From Pseudomonas ekonensis (lineage in GTDB: Bacteria > Pseudomonadota > Gammaproteobacteria > Pseudomonadales > Pseudomonadaceae): a stretch of 64,000 nucleotides of DNA. A program made the translations under genes and the position numbers. Numbering within the stretch: the stretch's first letter is position 1; each line of letters begins with the position of its first letter. The stretch is from contig NZ_JAHSTS010000001.1 in assembly GCF_019145435.1 (NCBI RefSeq), positions 1,812,001-1,876,000 of the forward strand, read 5' to 3'. Shown here one piece after another: positions 35,819 through 44,264 of this stretch. The notes under the pieces are model-generated. The model saw only the letters and a program-made list of their open reading frames with translations. It did no database searches and was not told the origin of the DNA.

Positions 35819-36677
35819 CGAGGGCGAGCAGCGTCTGGATGGCCGCCGGCGACGGGGCGTGCCGGTAGGTCAGGGCGTAGAGGCTGACCGGCACCGCCGG
35901 CGACAGCGGGCACGCATCGAGGCCGGCGGCGCGGGCGCCCAGGGCGGTGAACGGGTCGACGATGGCCAGGCCTTCGCCGGCTTCGACCATGCTGCGCATC
36001 ATCTGGTGGGTCTGCACGCGGGTGCGGACGGTCGGCGCCGGGCTCAGCGCCTGAAGCTTGTGTTCCAGCGCCGGGCTCAGCGGATCCTGGCCCTCCAGGC
36101 CGACCATCGCCTGGCCCGCCAGGTCCGGCAGGGAAACGTACTTCTGCTTCGGTTGCAGCCAGCCGTGGGGCGCCAGCAGTTGCAGCTTGCCCTGGGCCAG
36201 CGCCTGGCAATGGATGTCGGGGTGTTCGGGATCGTGCAGGCTCAGGCCCAGGTCGCATTCGCGCAGCAGCAGGCGGCGGACGATGTCACGGGTCGGTTCG
36301 CTGAACAGGGTGCAGGGGGCGTCCGGCAGGCGCCGGCGCAGGGCGGCGAAGCTTTGCGGCAGCAGTTGCTGGGCCAGCGGCGGTGTGCCGGTGATCCGCA
36401 GGGGCGGGGCGAGGTACTGGCGCAGGCTGTCGGCCAGGCGCTGCACCGGCTCCAGCGCTTCGTAAATGTGGCCGATCTCGACTTGCAGCGCCTTGGCTTC
36501 CGGGGTGGCCTGGAGCCGTCCGCGGACGCTGGCGAACAGCATGAACCCCAATTCGCTCTCGGCTTCGCGCAACCGCGCTTCGACCTCGGCCGTCGACAAT
36601 TGCAGCCATTCGGCCGCGGTGCCTGCATGGCCGGTCTGCAGCAGCGCCTGAATCACTTCGATATGACGTAAACGCAT
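35784..36677 (-). CDS. LysR-family transcriptional regulator
   Basis: A 297-residue LysR-type regulator. The N-terminal winged helix-turn-helix is MRLRHIEVIQALLQTGHAGTA followed by LQLSTAEVEARLREAESELGF, somewhat atypical in the recognition helix. The rest resembles the periplasmic-binding-type effector domain (RITGTPPLAQQLLPQSFAAL, ECDLGLSLHDPE, MVEAGEGLAIVDPFTA). It converges on and overlaps the acetyltransferase gene by 35 bases. The target and ligand are unknown; the classical divergent partner is absent, as the nearest upstream gene is on the same strand. Confidence 0.88.
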   Translation of the reverse strand: MRLRHIEVIQALLQTGHAGTAAEWLQLSTAEVEARLREAESELGFMLFASVRGRLQATPEAKALQVEIGHIYEALEPVQRLADSLRQYLAPPLRITGTPPLAQQLLPQSFAALRRRLPDAPCTLFSEPTRDIVRRLLLRECDLGLSLHDPEHPDIHCQALAQGKLQLLAPHGWLQPKQKYVSLPDLAGQAMVGLEGQDPLSPALEHKLQALSPAPTVRTRVQTHQMMRSMVEAGEGLAIVDPFTALGARAAGLDACPLSPAVPVSLYALTYRHAPSPAAIQTLLALVTEQALAMLAG

Positions 36678-36762
36678 GCGGCAAGTCCATGTCCGGCGGT
36701 TGGGGTCAGTGGCTGAATCCTACCCCAACTCGGCACGGAAGACTTCTGCTCATAACGGCCGG

Positions 36763-36999
36763 TTATGAAGCGATGACGGAATCGGGTTCGCGGATCAGGG
36801 TGATGCCGGACTGCACCAGCAGGAATTCGTTTTCGTCGATCTTGTTGATGCGATCGCCGATCGCCAGCTTGTAGGTGGTGACGGGCTCCGTGCCGGTGAG
36901 TCCGTCTGCCGACGGGGTGGATTCCTGGTACTCATGCACGGAATAAACGCGGCCTTCCGCATCTCTTGCATGGAACTGACCGACGAGTACTGCTGCCAT
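36763..36999 (-). CDS. Small protein of unknown function
   Basis: A 78-residue acidic soluble protein (MAAVLVGQFHARDAEG to the end) with no recognised domain, signal or membrane segment. It seems predicted to be beta-rich. AGAGG stands about ten bases before the ATG, and the codon use is gene-like. It lies between a LysR regulator and an FMN reductase. I recall similar short proteins in pseudomonads but cannot name a family. Confidence 0.65.
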   Translation of the reverse strand: MAAVLVGQFHARDAEGRVYSVHEYQESTPSADGLTGTEPVTTYKLAIGDRINKIDENEFLLVQSGITLIREPDSVIAS

Positions 37000-37182
37000 C
37001 TGTTTAGAACCTCTGGAGATAAAACGCTGGATTGACGGCTGGGTAGACCGTCATCGGGCGCGGTAAGTTTTCCTACAGGAAAAAAATAATGCGTGCACCG
37101 GGATTTCCCGGGCGCCTGGTGAAAACGCCGGCGGACCATCTATAACTACAGGCTCCTCCCACGGACAGTCGAGAGTCTTCCC

Positions 37183-37740
37183 ATGAGCAATGTCTACAAC
37201 GTCGCAGTAGTGGTCGGCAGCCTCCGCAAAGCGTCGCTCAACCGCAAGGTCGCCCTGGCTCTGGCGGAGCTGGCGCCGGCGAACCTCAAGCTGAACATTG
37301 TCGAAATCGGCGACCTGCCGCTTTACAACGAAGACATCGACGGTGATTCGCCGCCGGCAGCCTACAGGACTTTCCGTCAGCAAGTGGCTTCATCCGACGC
37401 AGTGCTGTTTGTCACCCCGGAATACAACCGCTCGGTGCCGGCGCCCTTGAAGAACGCCATCGATGTCGGCTCCCGGCCTTACGGCAAGAGCGTCTGGAGC
37501 GGCAAGCCGGGGGCGGTGATCAGCGTTTCGCCCGGCGCCATCGGCGGTTTCGGCGCCAACCAGCATCTGCGCCAGTCCTTCGTGTTTCTCAATGTGCCGT
37601 GCATGCAGCAGCCCGAAGCCTACCTGGGCGGCGCCGGCTCGGCGTTTGACGAGGCGGGCAAACTGAACGAGTCGGTGCGGCCGTTCCTTCAGGGCTTCAT
37701 CGATGCTTATGGGCAGTGGGTGGAGCAGCACAAGAAGTGA
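37183..37740 (+). CDS. NADPH-dependent FMN reductase
   Basis: A 185-residue flavodoxin-fold reductase. The FMN phosphate loop is VVVGSLRKASLNRKVALALAE. VLFVTPEYNRSVPAPLKNAID is the conserved flavin-contacting block, and GKPGAVISVSPGAIGGFGANQ follows. Relatives include ChrR-type quinone/chromate reductases. It is shorter than ArsH, so despite the ArsB-like gene nearby I do not call it ArsH. A run of REP elements separates it from the transporter gene. Confidence 0.92.
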   Translation: MSNVYNVAVVVGSLRKASLNRKVALALAELAPANLKLNIVEIGDLPLYNEDIDGDSPPAAYRTFRQQVASSDAVLFVTPEYNRSVPAPLKNAIDVGSRPYGKSVWSGKPGAVISVSPGAIGGFGANQHLRQSFVFLNVPCMQQPEAYLGGAGSAFDEAGKLNESVRPFLQGFIDAYGQWVEQHKK

Positions 37741-37795
37741 TCGGCCGACCGGTCTGACGGAGTGGCCTGATGTCTTGCGGTGCCCCGACTGACGT

Positions 37796-37937
37796 CATCG
37801 CGGGCAAGCCCGCTCCCACAAGAGTTGCGCTCCTGCTCTGACACCATCGCCAGCAGGCTGGCTCCTACAGTGTTCTGCGATGAACGCAAACGCTGCGGCC
37901 AACGGAGATCCTTGTGGGAGCTGGCTCGCCAGCGATG
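37796..37937. repeat. Cluster of three REP elements
   Basis: Three Pseudomonas REP palindromes lie in the 306-base gap before the ArsB-like gene: near 37796-37819 (ATCGCGGGCAAGCCCGCTCC), 37844-37869 (ATCGCCAGCAGGCTGGCTCC) and, inverted, 37911-37937 (GGGAGCTGGCTCGCCAGCGA). Nothing else was recognised in the gap. Confidence 0.85.
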
Positions 37938-38046
37938 GCGTCGTGTCAGTCTCAGTCGATCTGAATGACCGGCCGCTCCCCCAGGCTTTTTTCCTGTCCC
38001 ACATTCGGGCATTGTCCGCGTTTCCATTTCATGAAGGCTTTCGCGG

Positions 38047-39330
38047 ATGCTGGCTGCGTCGTTGATTTTCCTGCTGACCATCACTTTGGTGATCTGGCAG
38101 CCCAAAGGCCTCGGCGTCGGCTGGAGCGCGACGTTCGGTGCGGTGCTGGCGCTGCTGTTCGGGGTGGTGCACCTGTCTGACATTCCGCTGGTGTGGCAGA
38201 TCATCTGGAACGCCACCGGCACCTTTGTCGCCCTGATCATCATCAGTCTGTTGCTCGACGAGGCCGGGTTCTTCGCCTGGGCCGCGTTGCACGTGGCGCG
38301 GTGGGGGCGGGGCAGCGGGCGCAAGCTGTTCGCGTTCATGGTGCTGCTCGGCGCGCTGGTGTCGGCGCTGTTCGCCAACGACGGCGCGGCGCTGATCCTC
38401 ACGCCCATCGTGATCTCGATGCTGCTGGCGCTGCGGTTTTCCCCCGCCGCGACCCTGGCGTTCGTGATGGGGGCCGGTTTCATCGCCGACACCGCGAGCC
38501 TGCCGCTGGTGGTGTCGAACCTGGTCAACATCGTTTCCGCCGACTTCTTCCGCATCGGCTTCAACCGTTATGCGGCGGTGATGGTGCCGGTCAACTTCGT
38601 GAGCGTGGCCGCGACGCTGGGCATGCTGCTGTGGTTCTTCCGGCGCGACATCCCCAAGGCCTACGACCCTGAGCAGCTGGAACGCCCGGAAACGGCGATC
38701 CACGACAAGCCCACGTTCTACGCCGGGTGGGCGGTGCTGCTGATCCTGCTGGCGGGCTGCTTCGCCCTGGAACCGCTGGGCATTCCGATCAGTTTCATTT
38801 CCGCCGCGTGCGCCACGCTGCTGCTGGCCATCGCCGCCCGCGGGCACCGGATCTCCACGCGCAAGGTGATGAAAGAGGCGCCCTGGCAGATCGTGATCTT
38901 TTCCCTGGGCATGTACCTGGTGGTCTACGGCCTGCGCAACGCCGGGCTCACCGGCTATCTGGCCGGCTGGCTCGATGTCTTCGCCGGGCAGGGCGTATGG
39001 GGCGCGGCGCTGGGCACCGGGGTGCTGACGGCGTTGCTGTCGTCGGTCATGAACAACTTGCCGACGGTGCTGATCGGCCTGCTGTCCATCGACGCCAGCC
39101 AGGCCACGGGCGTGGTGAAGGAGGCGATGGTCTACGCCAACGTGATCGGCAGCGACCTGGGGCCGAAGATCACCCCGATCGGCAGCCTGGCGACCTTGCT
39201 CTGGCTGCATGTGCTGGCGCGCAAGGACATCCGCATCGGTTGGGGGTATTACTTCAAGGTCGGGATCGTGCTGACGGTGCCGGTGCTGCTGGTGACGTTG
39301 GCGGCGCTGGCGGTGCGGCTTTCGCTGTAA
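38047..39330 (+). CDS. arsB: Arsenite transporter ArsB-like
   Basis: A 427-residue inner-membrane transporter with about 11-12 helices. It follows the ArsB/NhaD (ion transporter superfamily) layout, with [43 protein letters not shown] and [18 protein letters not shown], which are hallmark ArsB blocks. ArsB extrudes arsenite using the membrane potential. No arsR or arsC is adjacent, so this looks like an orphan arsenic gene or a relative with another substrate. The 5' gap is full of REP elements and no ArsR operator was recognised. Confidence 0.87.
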   Translation: MLAASLIFLLTITLVIWQPKGLGVGWSATFGAVLALLFGVVHLSDIPLVWQIIWNATGTFVALIIISLLLDEAGFFAWAALHVARWGRGSGRKLFAFMVLLGALVSALFANDGAALILTPIVISMLLALRFSPAATLAFVMGAGFIADTASLPLVVSNLVNIVSADFFRIGFNRYAAVMVPVNFVSVAATLGMLLWFFRRDIPKAYDPEQLERPETAIHDKPTFYAGWAVLLILLAGCFALEPLGIPISFISAACATLLLAIAARGHRISTRKVMKEAPWQIVIFSLGMYLVVYGLRNAGLTGYLAGWLDVFAGQGVWGAALGTGVLTALLSSVMNNLPTVLIGLLSIDASQATGVVKEAMVYANVIGSDLGPKITPIGSLATLLWLHVLARKDIRIGWGYYFKVGIVLTVPVLLVTLAALAVRLSL

Positions 39331-39341
39331 CCGCACCGGCC

Positions 39342-40292
39342 TCAAACCTGGCCGGGCACGTTCGGCCACAGGTCGGACACCAGGAACAGCCGCTCGGCCT
39401 CTTCCCATTCGCCGCGGGCGTTTTCGGTCAGGCGCACCATCAATTGCGCCGGGGCCAGCGGTTCCAGCGCATCGAGCCAGGCTTGCAGATGGCCGTTGCT
39501 CCAGGTCTGGTCCGCCGGGTAGCGGGCCGGCGCCAGCCAGGCGTGGCGGGGCAGGGGTTGCCAGCGTCCGGCCGGCCGCTGCGCGACGAACGCCGGCCAG
39601 TCCTTCTGGTGCAGCCAGCTGCCGCGCAAATGCTGCGGATGGGCGCCGTTGGGCGGTTGGGATTCTCCGGGCCACGGGTACAGCAGGTAGCCGCCGAGCC
39701 ACAATTGCGCGCTGAACGGCCCGACATCCAGCGCCGCCAGCGCTTCGCGGCTTTCCGGCCGGGCGGAGATCGGCAACTGGTGCTCGCTCAGGTGCGCCAG
39801 CTTGCGGTCCAGCCGGTCATGGCAACCGGGCCCCAGCCACTGCGCCGGATCCTGGCCGCCGCCGTTCTGCGGGCCGAGGTAGAGCTTGATCGCCAGTTCC
39901 AGGTGATGCACGCCGTCGCGGTCGCGCAGCAGCATGTCCAGTTCGCCCAGGGTGTGGCCCTCGCGGCGGATCGGCAGGTTCGCGGCGATCAGTTCGATGC
40001 CCGGCGCGTGCTCCACGGCAAACTGCCACAGCCGTTCGTAGTACAGGCCCAACCGCCGGGTGCGGGCCTGGGACAGCCAGTGCAGCAGGCCGTAGCTGTC
40101 GCGGTCGAGCCGGCGCAGCCAGTGCTCCAGCCGTTCGGGATCGCTCACCCAGTCGCTGGCGGCCAGCGGGTGACGCTGCGGCCACGGCGTGGCGGCCAGC
40201 ATCGGCGGGGCGAGGATCACCCACGCCAGATCGCGCACCTCAGGGTGGCGCAGGCGGTGGGGCAACTGGAGCAAATCGGGAAATAGGATCAT
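39342..40292 (-). CDS. DUF1853-family protein
   Basis: A 316-residue protein of unknown function. It begins [32 protein letters not shown], the family-typical opening. The core has [43 protein letters not shown] and [11 protein letters not shown]. This acidic/lysine pattern (E, then D, then ExK) resembles a PD-(D/E)XK nuclease-like fold, which is an inference. It is divergent from nadK with about 110 bases between. I recall the same neighbourhood in other Pseudomonas. Confidence 0.87.
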   Translation of the reverse strand: MILFPDLLQLPHRLRHPEVRDLAWVILAPPMLAATPWPQRHPLAASDWVSDPERLEHWLRRLDRDSYGLLHWLSQARTRRLGLYYERLWQFAVEHAPGIELIAANLPIRREGHTLGELDMLLRDRDGVHHLELAIKLYLGPQNGGGQDPAQWLGPGCHDRLDRKLAHLSEHQLPISARPESREALAALDVGPFSAQLWLGGYLLYPWPGESQPPNGAHPQHLRGSWLHQKDWPAFVAQRPAGRWQPLPRHAWLAPARYPADQTWSNGHLQAWLDALEPLAPAQLMVRLTENARGEWEEAERLFLVSDLWPNVPGQV

Positions 40293-40405
40293 CTTGCGAG
40301 CATAGCCCCAAACGCGGGTACGCCCTTGTGGCTGAAAGGATTTTGTCTATGCGCCGCTTTCGCCCATAATCGTGCTTTTCGCCGCATCCGCCCCGCAGGA
40401 GTCCC

Positions 40406-41296
40406 ATGGAGCAATTTCGTAATATCGGCATCATCGGTCGCCTGGGCAGCTCCCAGGTGCTGGATACCGTCCGCCGACTGAAACGCTTTCTGCTCGATCG
40501 TCACCTGCACGTGATCCTCGAAGACACCATCGCCGAAGTCCTGCCGGGCCACGGCCTGCAGACGTCCTCGCGCAAGATGCTCGGCGAGGTCTGCGACATG
40601 GTCATCGTCGTCGGCGGCGACGGCAGCCTGCTCGGCGCCGCACGGGCGCTGGCGCGGCACAACATTCCGGTGCTGGGGATCAACCGCGGCAGCCTCGGCT
40701 TCCTCACCGACATCCGCCCGGACGAGCTGGAGGTCAAGGTCGCCGAAGTGCTCGACGGCCACTACCTGGTGGAGAACCGCTTCCTGCTCCAGGCCGAGGT
40801 GCGCCGCCACGCCGAAGCCATCGGCCAGGGCGATGCGCTGAACGACGTGGTGCTGCACCCCGGCAAGTCGACGCGGATGATCGAGTTCGAGCTGTACATC
40901 GACGGCCAGTTCGTCTGCAGCCAGAAGGCCGACGGCCTGATCGTCTCCACGCCCACCGGCTCCACGGCCTATGCCTTGTCCGCCGGCGGCCCGATCATGC
41001 ATCCCAAGCTCGACGCCATTGTGATTGTGCCGATGTACCCCCATACCTTGTCCGGGCGGCCCATCGTGGTCGATGGCAACAGTGAGCTGAAAATCGTCGT
41101 GTCCAAAGATATGCAGATCTACCCGCAAGTGTCCTGCGACGGGCAGAACCACTTCACCTGCGCGCCGGGGGACACCATCACCGTCAGCAAGAAGGCGCAG
41201 AAGCTGCGCCTGATCCATCCGCTGGACCACAACTACTACGAAGTCTGCCGCACCAAGCTCGGCTGGGGCAGCAGGCTGGGTGGCGGAGGCGAGTGA
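40406..41296 (+). CDS. nadK: NAD(+) kinase
   Basis: A 296-residue kinase that phosphorylates NAD to NADP. The diacylglycerol-kinase-like catalytic motif is VIVVGGDGSLLGAARALA, with the second conserved block LGINRGSLGFLTDI, and then STPTGSTAYALSAGGPI and HPKLDAIVIVPMYPHTLSGRPI. ATG 40406 follows GCAGGAG. The stop overlaps the start region of the phosphoesterase, and it heads a run of tightly packed genes through 44254. Confidence 0.97.
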   Translation: MEQFRNIGIIGRLGSSQVLDTVRRLKRFLLDRHLHVILEDTIAEVLPGHGLQTSSRKMLGEVCDMVIVVGGDGSLLGAARALARHNIPVLGINRGSLGFLTDIRPDELEVKVAEVLDGHYLVENRFLLQAEVRRHAEAIGQGDALNDVVLHPGKSTRMIEFELYIDGQFVCSQKADGLIVSTPTGSTAYALSAGGPIMHPKLDAIVIVPMYPHTLSGRPIVVDGNSELKIVVSKDMQIYPQVSCDGQNHFTCAPGDTITVSKKAQKLRLIHPLDHNYYEVCRTKLGWGSRLGGGGE

Positions 41297-42267
41297 TGCT
41301 CGATCCTGCGCGAAGTTACGACCTGATCGGTGACGTGCACGGCTGCGCCCTGACGCTGGAGCATCTGCTGGACCGGCTCGGCTACCACAAGCAGGGCGGC
41401 ATCTGGCGGCATCCGTCGCGCATGGCGGTGTTCGTCGGCGACATCATCGACCGCGGCCCGCGGATCCGCGAGGCGCTGCACATCGTCCACGACATGGTCG
41501 AGGCCGGCCAGGCGCTGTGCATCATGGGCAACCACGAATTCAACGCCCTGGGCTGGAGCACGCCGGCGCTGCCCGGCAGCGGCAAGCAGTTCGTGCGCGA
41601 GCACACGCCGCGCCATGCGCGCCTGCTGCACGAGACCCTGACCCAGTTCGAGCAGCATCCGCACGACTGGCACGACTTCCTGCAATGGTTCTACGAGCTG
41701 CCGCTGGTGGCGGACGCCGGGCGCTTCCGTGTGGTGCACGCCTGCTGGGATGCCGGCATGATCGAACCGTTGCGCGGCCTGTTCCCCGATGCGCGCATCG
41801 ACGAACACTTCCTCCAGGACTCGGCCGTGCCGGGCAGCTTCGCCTGCACCGTGTTCGACCGCCTGCTGCGCGGCACCGACATGCGCCTGCCGGACGGCCT
41901 GACCATGACCAGCGGCGACGGCCTGGTGCGTTCGTTCTTCCGCACCAAGTTCTGGGAGGACGATCCGCAGACCTACGGCGACATCGTGTTCCAGCCCGAC
42001 GCGCTGCCCGAGCCGGTGGCGCAGAAACCGCTGACCTCAAGCGAGAAAAACAGCCTGTTGCGCTACGGCATCGACGAGCCCCTGCTGTTCGTCGGCCACT
42101 ACTGGCGCAGCGGCAAGCCGGCGCCGATCCGGCCGAACCTCGCCTGCCTGGACTACAGCGCGGTGCTGTACGGCAAGCTGGTGGCCTATCGTCTGGATCA
42201 GGAAACCCGCCTCGATCCGCATAAATTCGTCTGGGTCGACGTCGAGCGGCCGGAGGTGCTGCGATGA
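41296..42267 (+). CDS. Metallophosphoesterase (PPP-type)
   Basis: A 323-residue calcineurin-like phosphoesterase. The metal-binding signature is complete: DLIGDVHGCALTLE, FVGDIIDRGPRI and IMGNHEFNALGW, then late histidines in RVVHACWD and LFVGHYWRSG. Relatives include PrpA/ApaH-type phosphatases; the substrate is unknown. ATG 41296 shares its first base with the nadK stop. It is followed by a rhomboid protease gene with an ATGA overlap, so the genes are cotranscribed. Confidence 0.92.
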   Translation: MLDPARSYDLIGDVHGCALTLEHLLDRLGYHKQGGIWRHPSRMAVFVGDIIDRGPRIREALHIVHDMVEAGQALCIMGNHEFNALGWSTPALPGSGKQFVREHTPRHARLLHETLTQFEQHPHDWHDFLQWFYELPLVADAGRFRVVHACWDAGMIEPLRGLFPDARIDEHFLQDSAVPGSFACTVFDRLLRGTDMRLPDGLTMTSGDGLVRSFFRTKFWEDDPQTYGDIVFQPDALPEPVAQKPLTSSEKNSLLRYGIDEPLLFVGHYWRSGKPAPIRPNLACLDYSAVLYGKLVAYRLDQETRLDPHKFVWVDVERPEVLR

Positions 42268-43133
42268 GCGCGGTGGCGGTGTTGCGCCTGCCCCTGGCGG
42301 CGGATCTGAGCGGTTTCGTCCAACTGCTGCAGCGCATGCAGGTGCCCCACCGCGTCAGCGAAGAGGCGGGCGAGCAGGTGCTGTGGGTGCCGGCGGAGAT
42401 CAGCGACGACGTGCGTTCGCTCTACGAGCGCTTCCCGGCCGGCGACCCGGACCTGCAGCTGGACATCCCGGCGAGGCAGCCCCTCAGCCGTCCGGGCTTC
42501 GTCGAACAGCTGAAGTACGCCAAAGCCACGGCGTCGGTCCTGCTGCTGACGCTGGTCGTCGCCGCACTGACCCTGCTGGGCGACAACCTCGACACGATGC
42601 GCTGGCTGACCTTCCTCGAGTTCCGCGTGGTCGGCGAGTACATCCAGTTCACTCCGCTGGCCGACAGCCTGGCGGCGGGGCAGTGGTGGCGGCTGGTCAC
42701 GCCGATGCTGATCCACTTCGGCATCCTGCACCTGGCCATGAACGGCATGTGGTACTGGGAGCTGGGGCGGCGGATCGAGTCGCGCCAGGGCGGCGTCAAC
42801 CTGATCGGCCTGACGCTGCTGTTCAGCCTGGTGTCGAACTTCGCCCAATACCTGTTCAGCGGACCGACCCTGTTCGGTGGCCTGTCCGGCGTGCTCTACG
42901 GGCTGCTCGGGCACTGCTGGATCTTCCAGCTGCTGGCACCGAACCCCGCCTACCGCCTGCCGCGCGGCGTGCTGGTGATGATGCTGGTGTGGCTGCTGGT
43001 GTGTCTGTCCGGGCTGGTTTCGGCGATCGGTTTCGGCCAGATCGCCAACGCCGCCCACGTCGGCGGGCTGTTCATCGGATGCTTCACCGGCCTGTTGGGC
43101 GGTTTGTACAACCGCCGTAAACTGGCCGCCTGA
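42264..43133 (+). CDS. Rhomboid-family intramembrane serine protease
   Basis: A 289-residue membrane protease. A soluble N-terminal domain of about 90 residues precedes six predicted helices. The catalytic serine is Ser208 in FGGLSGVLYGLLGH and the histidine is His265 in ANAAHVGGLFIG. The HLAMNGMWYWELG block with the conserved asparagine is also present. This is a GlpG-like rhomboid that cleaves membrane-embedded substrates. It overlaps the phosphoesterase stop by four bases. Confidence 0.94.
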   Translation: MSAVAVLRLPLAADLSGFVQLLQRMQVPHRVSEEAGEQVLWVPAEISDDVRSLYERFPAGDPDLQLDIPARQPLSRPGFVEQLKYAKATASVLLLTLVVAALTLLGDNLDTMRWLTFLEFRVVGEYIQFTPLADSLAAGQWWRLVTPMLIHFGILHLAMNGMWYWELGRRIESRQGGVNLIGLTLLFSLVSNFAQYLFSGPTLFGGLSGVLYGLLGHCWIFQLLAPNPAYRLPRGVLVMMLVWLLVCLSGLVSAIGFGQIANAAHVGGLFIGCFTGLLGGLYNRRKLAA

Positions 43134-43166
43134 ACCGTTTACTGGAAAAAGAGACCGGAGACCCTG

Positions 43167-43427
43167 ATGTCCTCTTTCAACGAAATGATCAAAAACATCA
43201 CCCCGGACATCTACCGCAGCCTGAAGCTGGCGGTGGAGATCGGCAAATGGTCGGACGGCAACAAGCTCACCGCCGAGCAGCGCGAACTGTCGCTGCAGGC
43301 GATGATCGCCTGGGAGATCCAGAACCTGCCCGAGGAAGAGCGCACCGGTTACATGGGCCCGCAGGAATGCTCGTCGAAGTCGATCGAAGTGCCGAACATC
43401 CTGTTCAAGTCGGACGCCATCCATTGA
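43167..43427 (+). CDS. DUF1315-family protein (YeaC-like)
   Basis: An 86-residue protein resembling E. coli YeaC: MSSFNEMIKNITPDIYRSLKL, then ELSLQAMIAWEIQNLPEEERTGY. It has no known activity. ATG 43167 has CCGGAG in front. The stop overlaps the TTG start of the DUF2797 gene, indicating translational coupling. Confidence 0.88.
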   Translation: MSSFNEMIKNITPDIYRSLKLAVEIGKWSDGNKLTAEQRELSLQAMIAWEIQNLPEEERTGYMGPQECSSKSIEVPNILFKSDAIH

Positions 43428-44254
43428 TCGAGATCGGCCGCGGTTCCATCAGCAAGATGTCGGCGCGCCTTGACGGGGCCGACGTGCAGTACGCGTTTCG
43501 TCTGGACGGCGTCGAGGTGCCGGTCAACCCGTTGATCGGCAGCACGTTGCGTCTGGAGTACCTGGGTGCGATCCACTGCACCCATTGCGGACGCAAGACC
43601 AAGACCAGCTTCAGCCAGGGCTACTGCTACCCGTGCATGACCAGGCTGGCCCAGTGCGACGTGTGCATCATGAGCCCTGAGCGCTGCCACTACGACGCCG
43701 GCACCTGCCGGGAGCCCGAGTGGGGCGAAAAATTCTGCATGACCGACCACGTCGTGTACCTGGCCAACTCCTCCGGGATCAAGGTCGGCATCACCCGCGC
43801 CACCCAGTTGCCGACCCGCTGGCTCGACCAGGGCGCCAGCCAGGCGCTGCCGATCCTGCGCGTCGCCACCCGCCAGCAGTCGGGGTTCGTCGAGGATCTG
43901 CTGCGCACCCAGGTGGCGGACAAGACCAACTGGCGCGCCTTGCTCAAGGGCGATGCCGAGGCGGTGGACCTGGTGCAGGTGCGCGACCGGCTGTTCGACA
44001 GCTGCGCCGAAGGCCTGCTGGGCCTGCAGCAGCGATTCGGCCTACAGGCGATTCAGAAAGTGACCGATGTCCAACCGCTGGAAATCCGCTATCCGGTGGA
44101 GCAATACCCGGCCAAAATCGTCAGCTTCAACCTGGACAAGAACCCGATTGCCGAAGGCACCCTGTTGGGGGTCAAGGGCCAGTACCTGATCTTCGACACC
44201 GGCGTGATCAACATTCGCAAGTACACGGCCTACCAGCTCGCCGTGCATCAATAA
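43424..44254 (+). CDS. DUF2797-family zinc-ribbon protein
   Basis: A 276-residue protein of unknown function. A cysteine-rich segment near residues 45-80 (HCTHCGRKTKTSFSQGYCYP, CMTRLAQCDVC) looks like zinc-binding ribbons. The following GIY-YIG-like stretch VVYLANSSGIKVGITRATQLP is typical of DUF2797. A TTG start at 43424, overlapping the previous stop (TTGA), gives the family N-terminus IEIGRGSISKMSARLDG; the first in-frame ATG is 11 codons later. It lies 10 bases before pepN. Confidence 0.85.
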   Translation: MIEIGRGSISKMSARLDGADVQYAFRLDGVEVPVNPLIGSTLRLEYLGAIHCTHCGRKTKTSFSQGYCYPCMTRLAQCDVCIMSPERCHYDAGTCREPEWGEKFCMTDHVVYLANSSGIKVGITRATQLPTRWLDQGASQALPILRVATRQQSGFVEDLLRTQVADKTNWRALLKGDAEAVDLVQVRDRLFDSCAEGLLGLQQRFGLQAIQKVTDVQPLEIRYPVEQYPAKIVSFNLDKNPIAEGTLLGVKGQYLIFDTGVINIRKYTAYQLAVHQ

Positions 44255-44264
44255 GGACGCCAGC

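Noticed and set aside
37183..37740. ArsH
   Set aside because: It is shorter than ArsH, lacks its N-terminal extension, and resembles ChrR-type FMN reductases despite the nearby ArsB-like gene.
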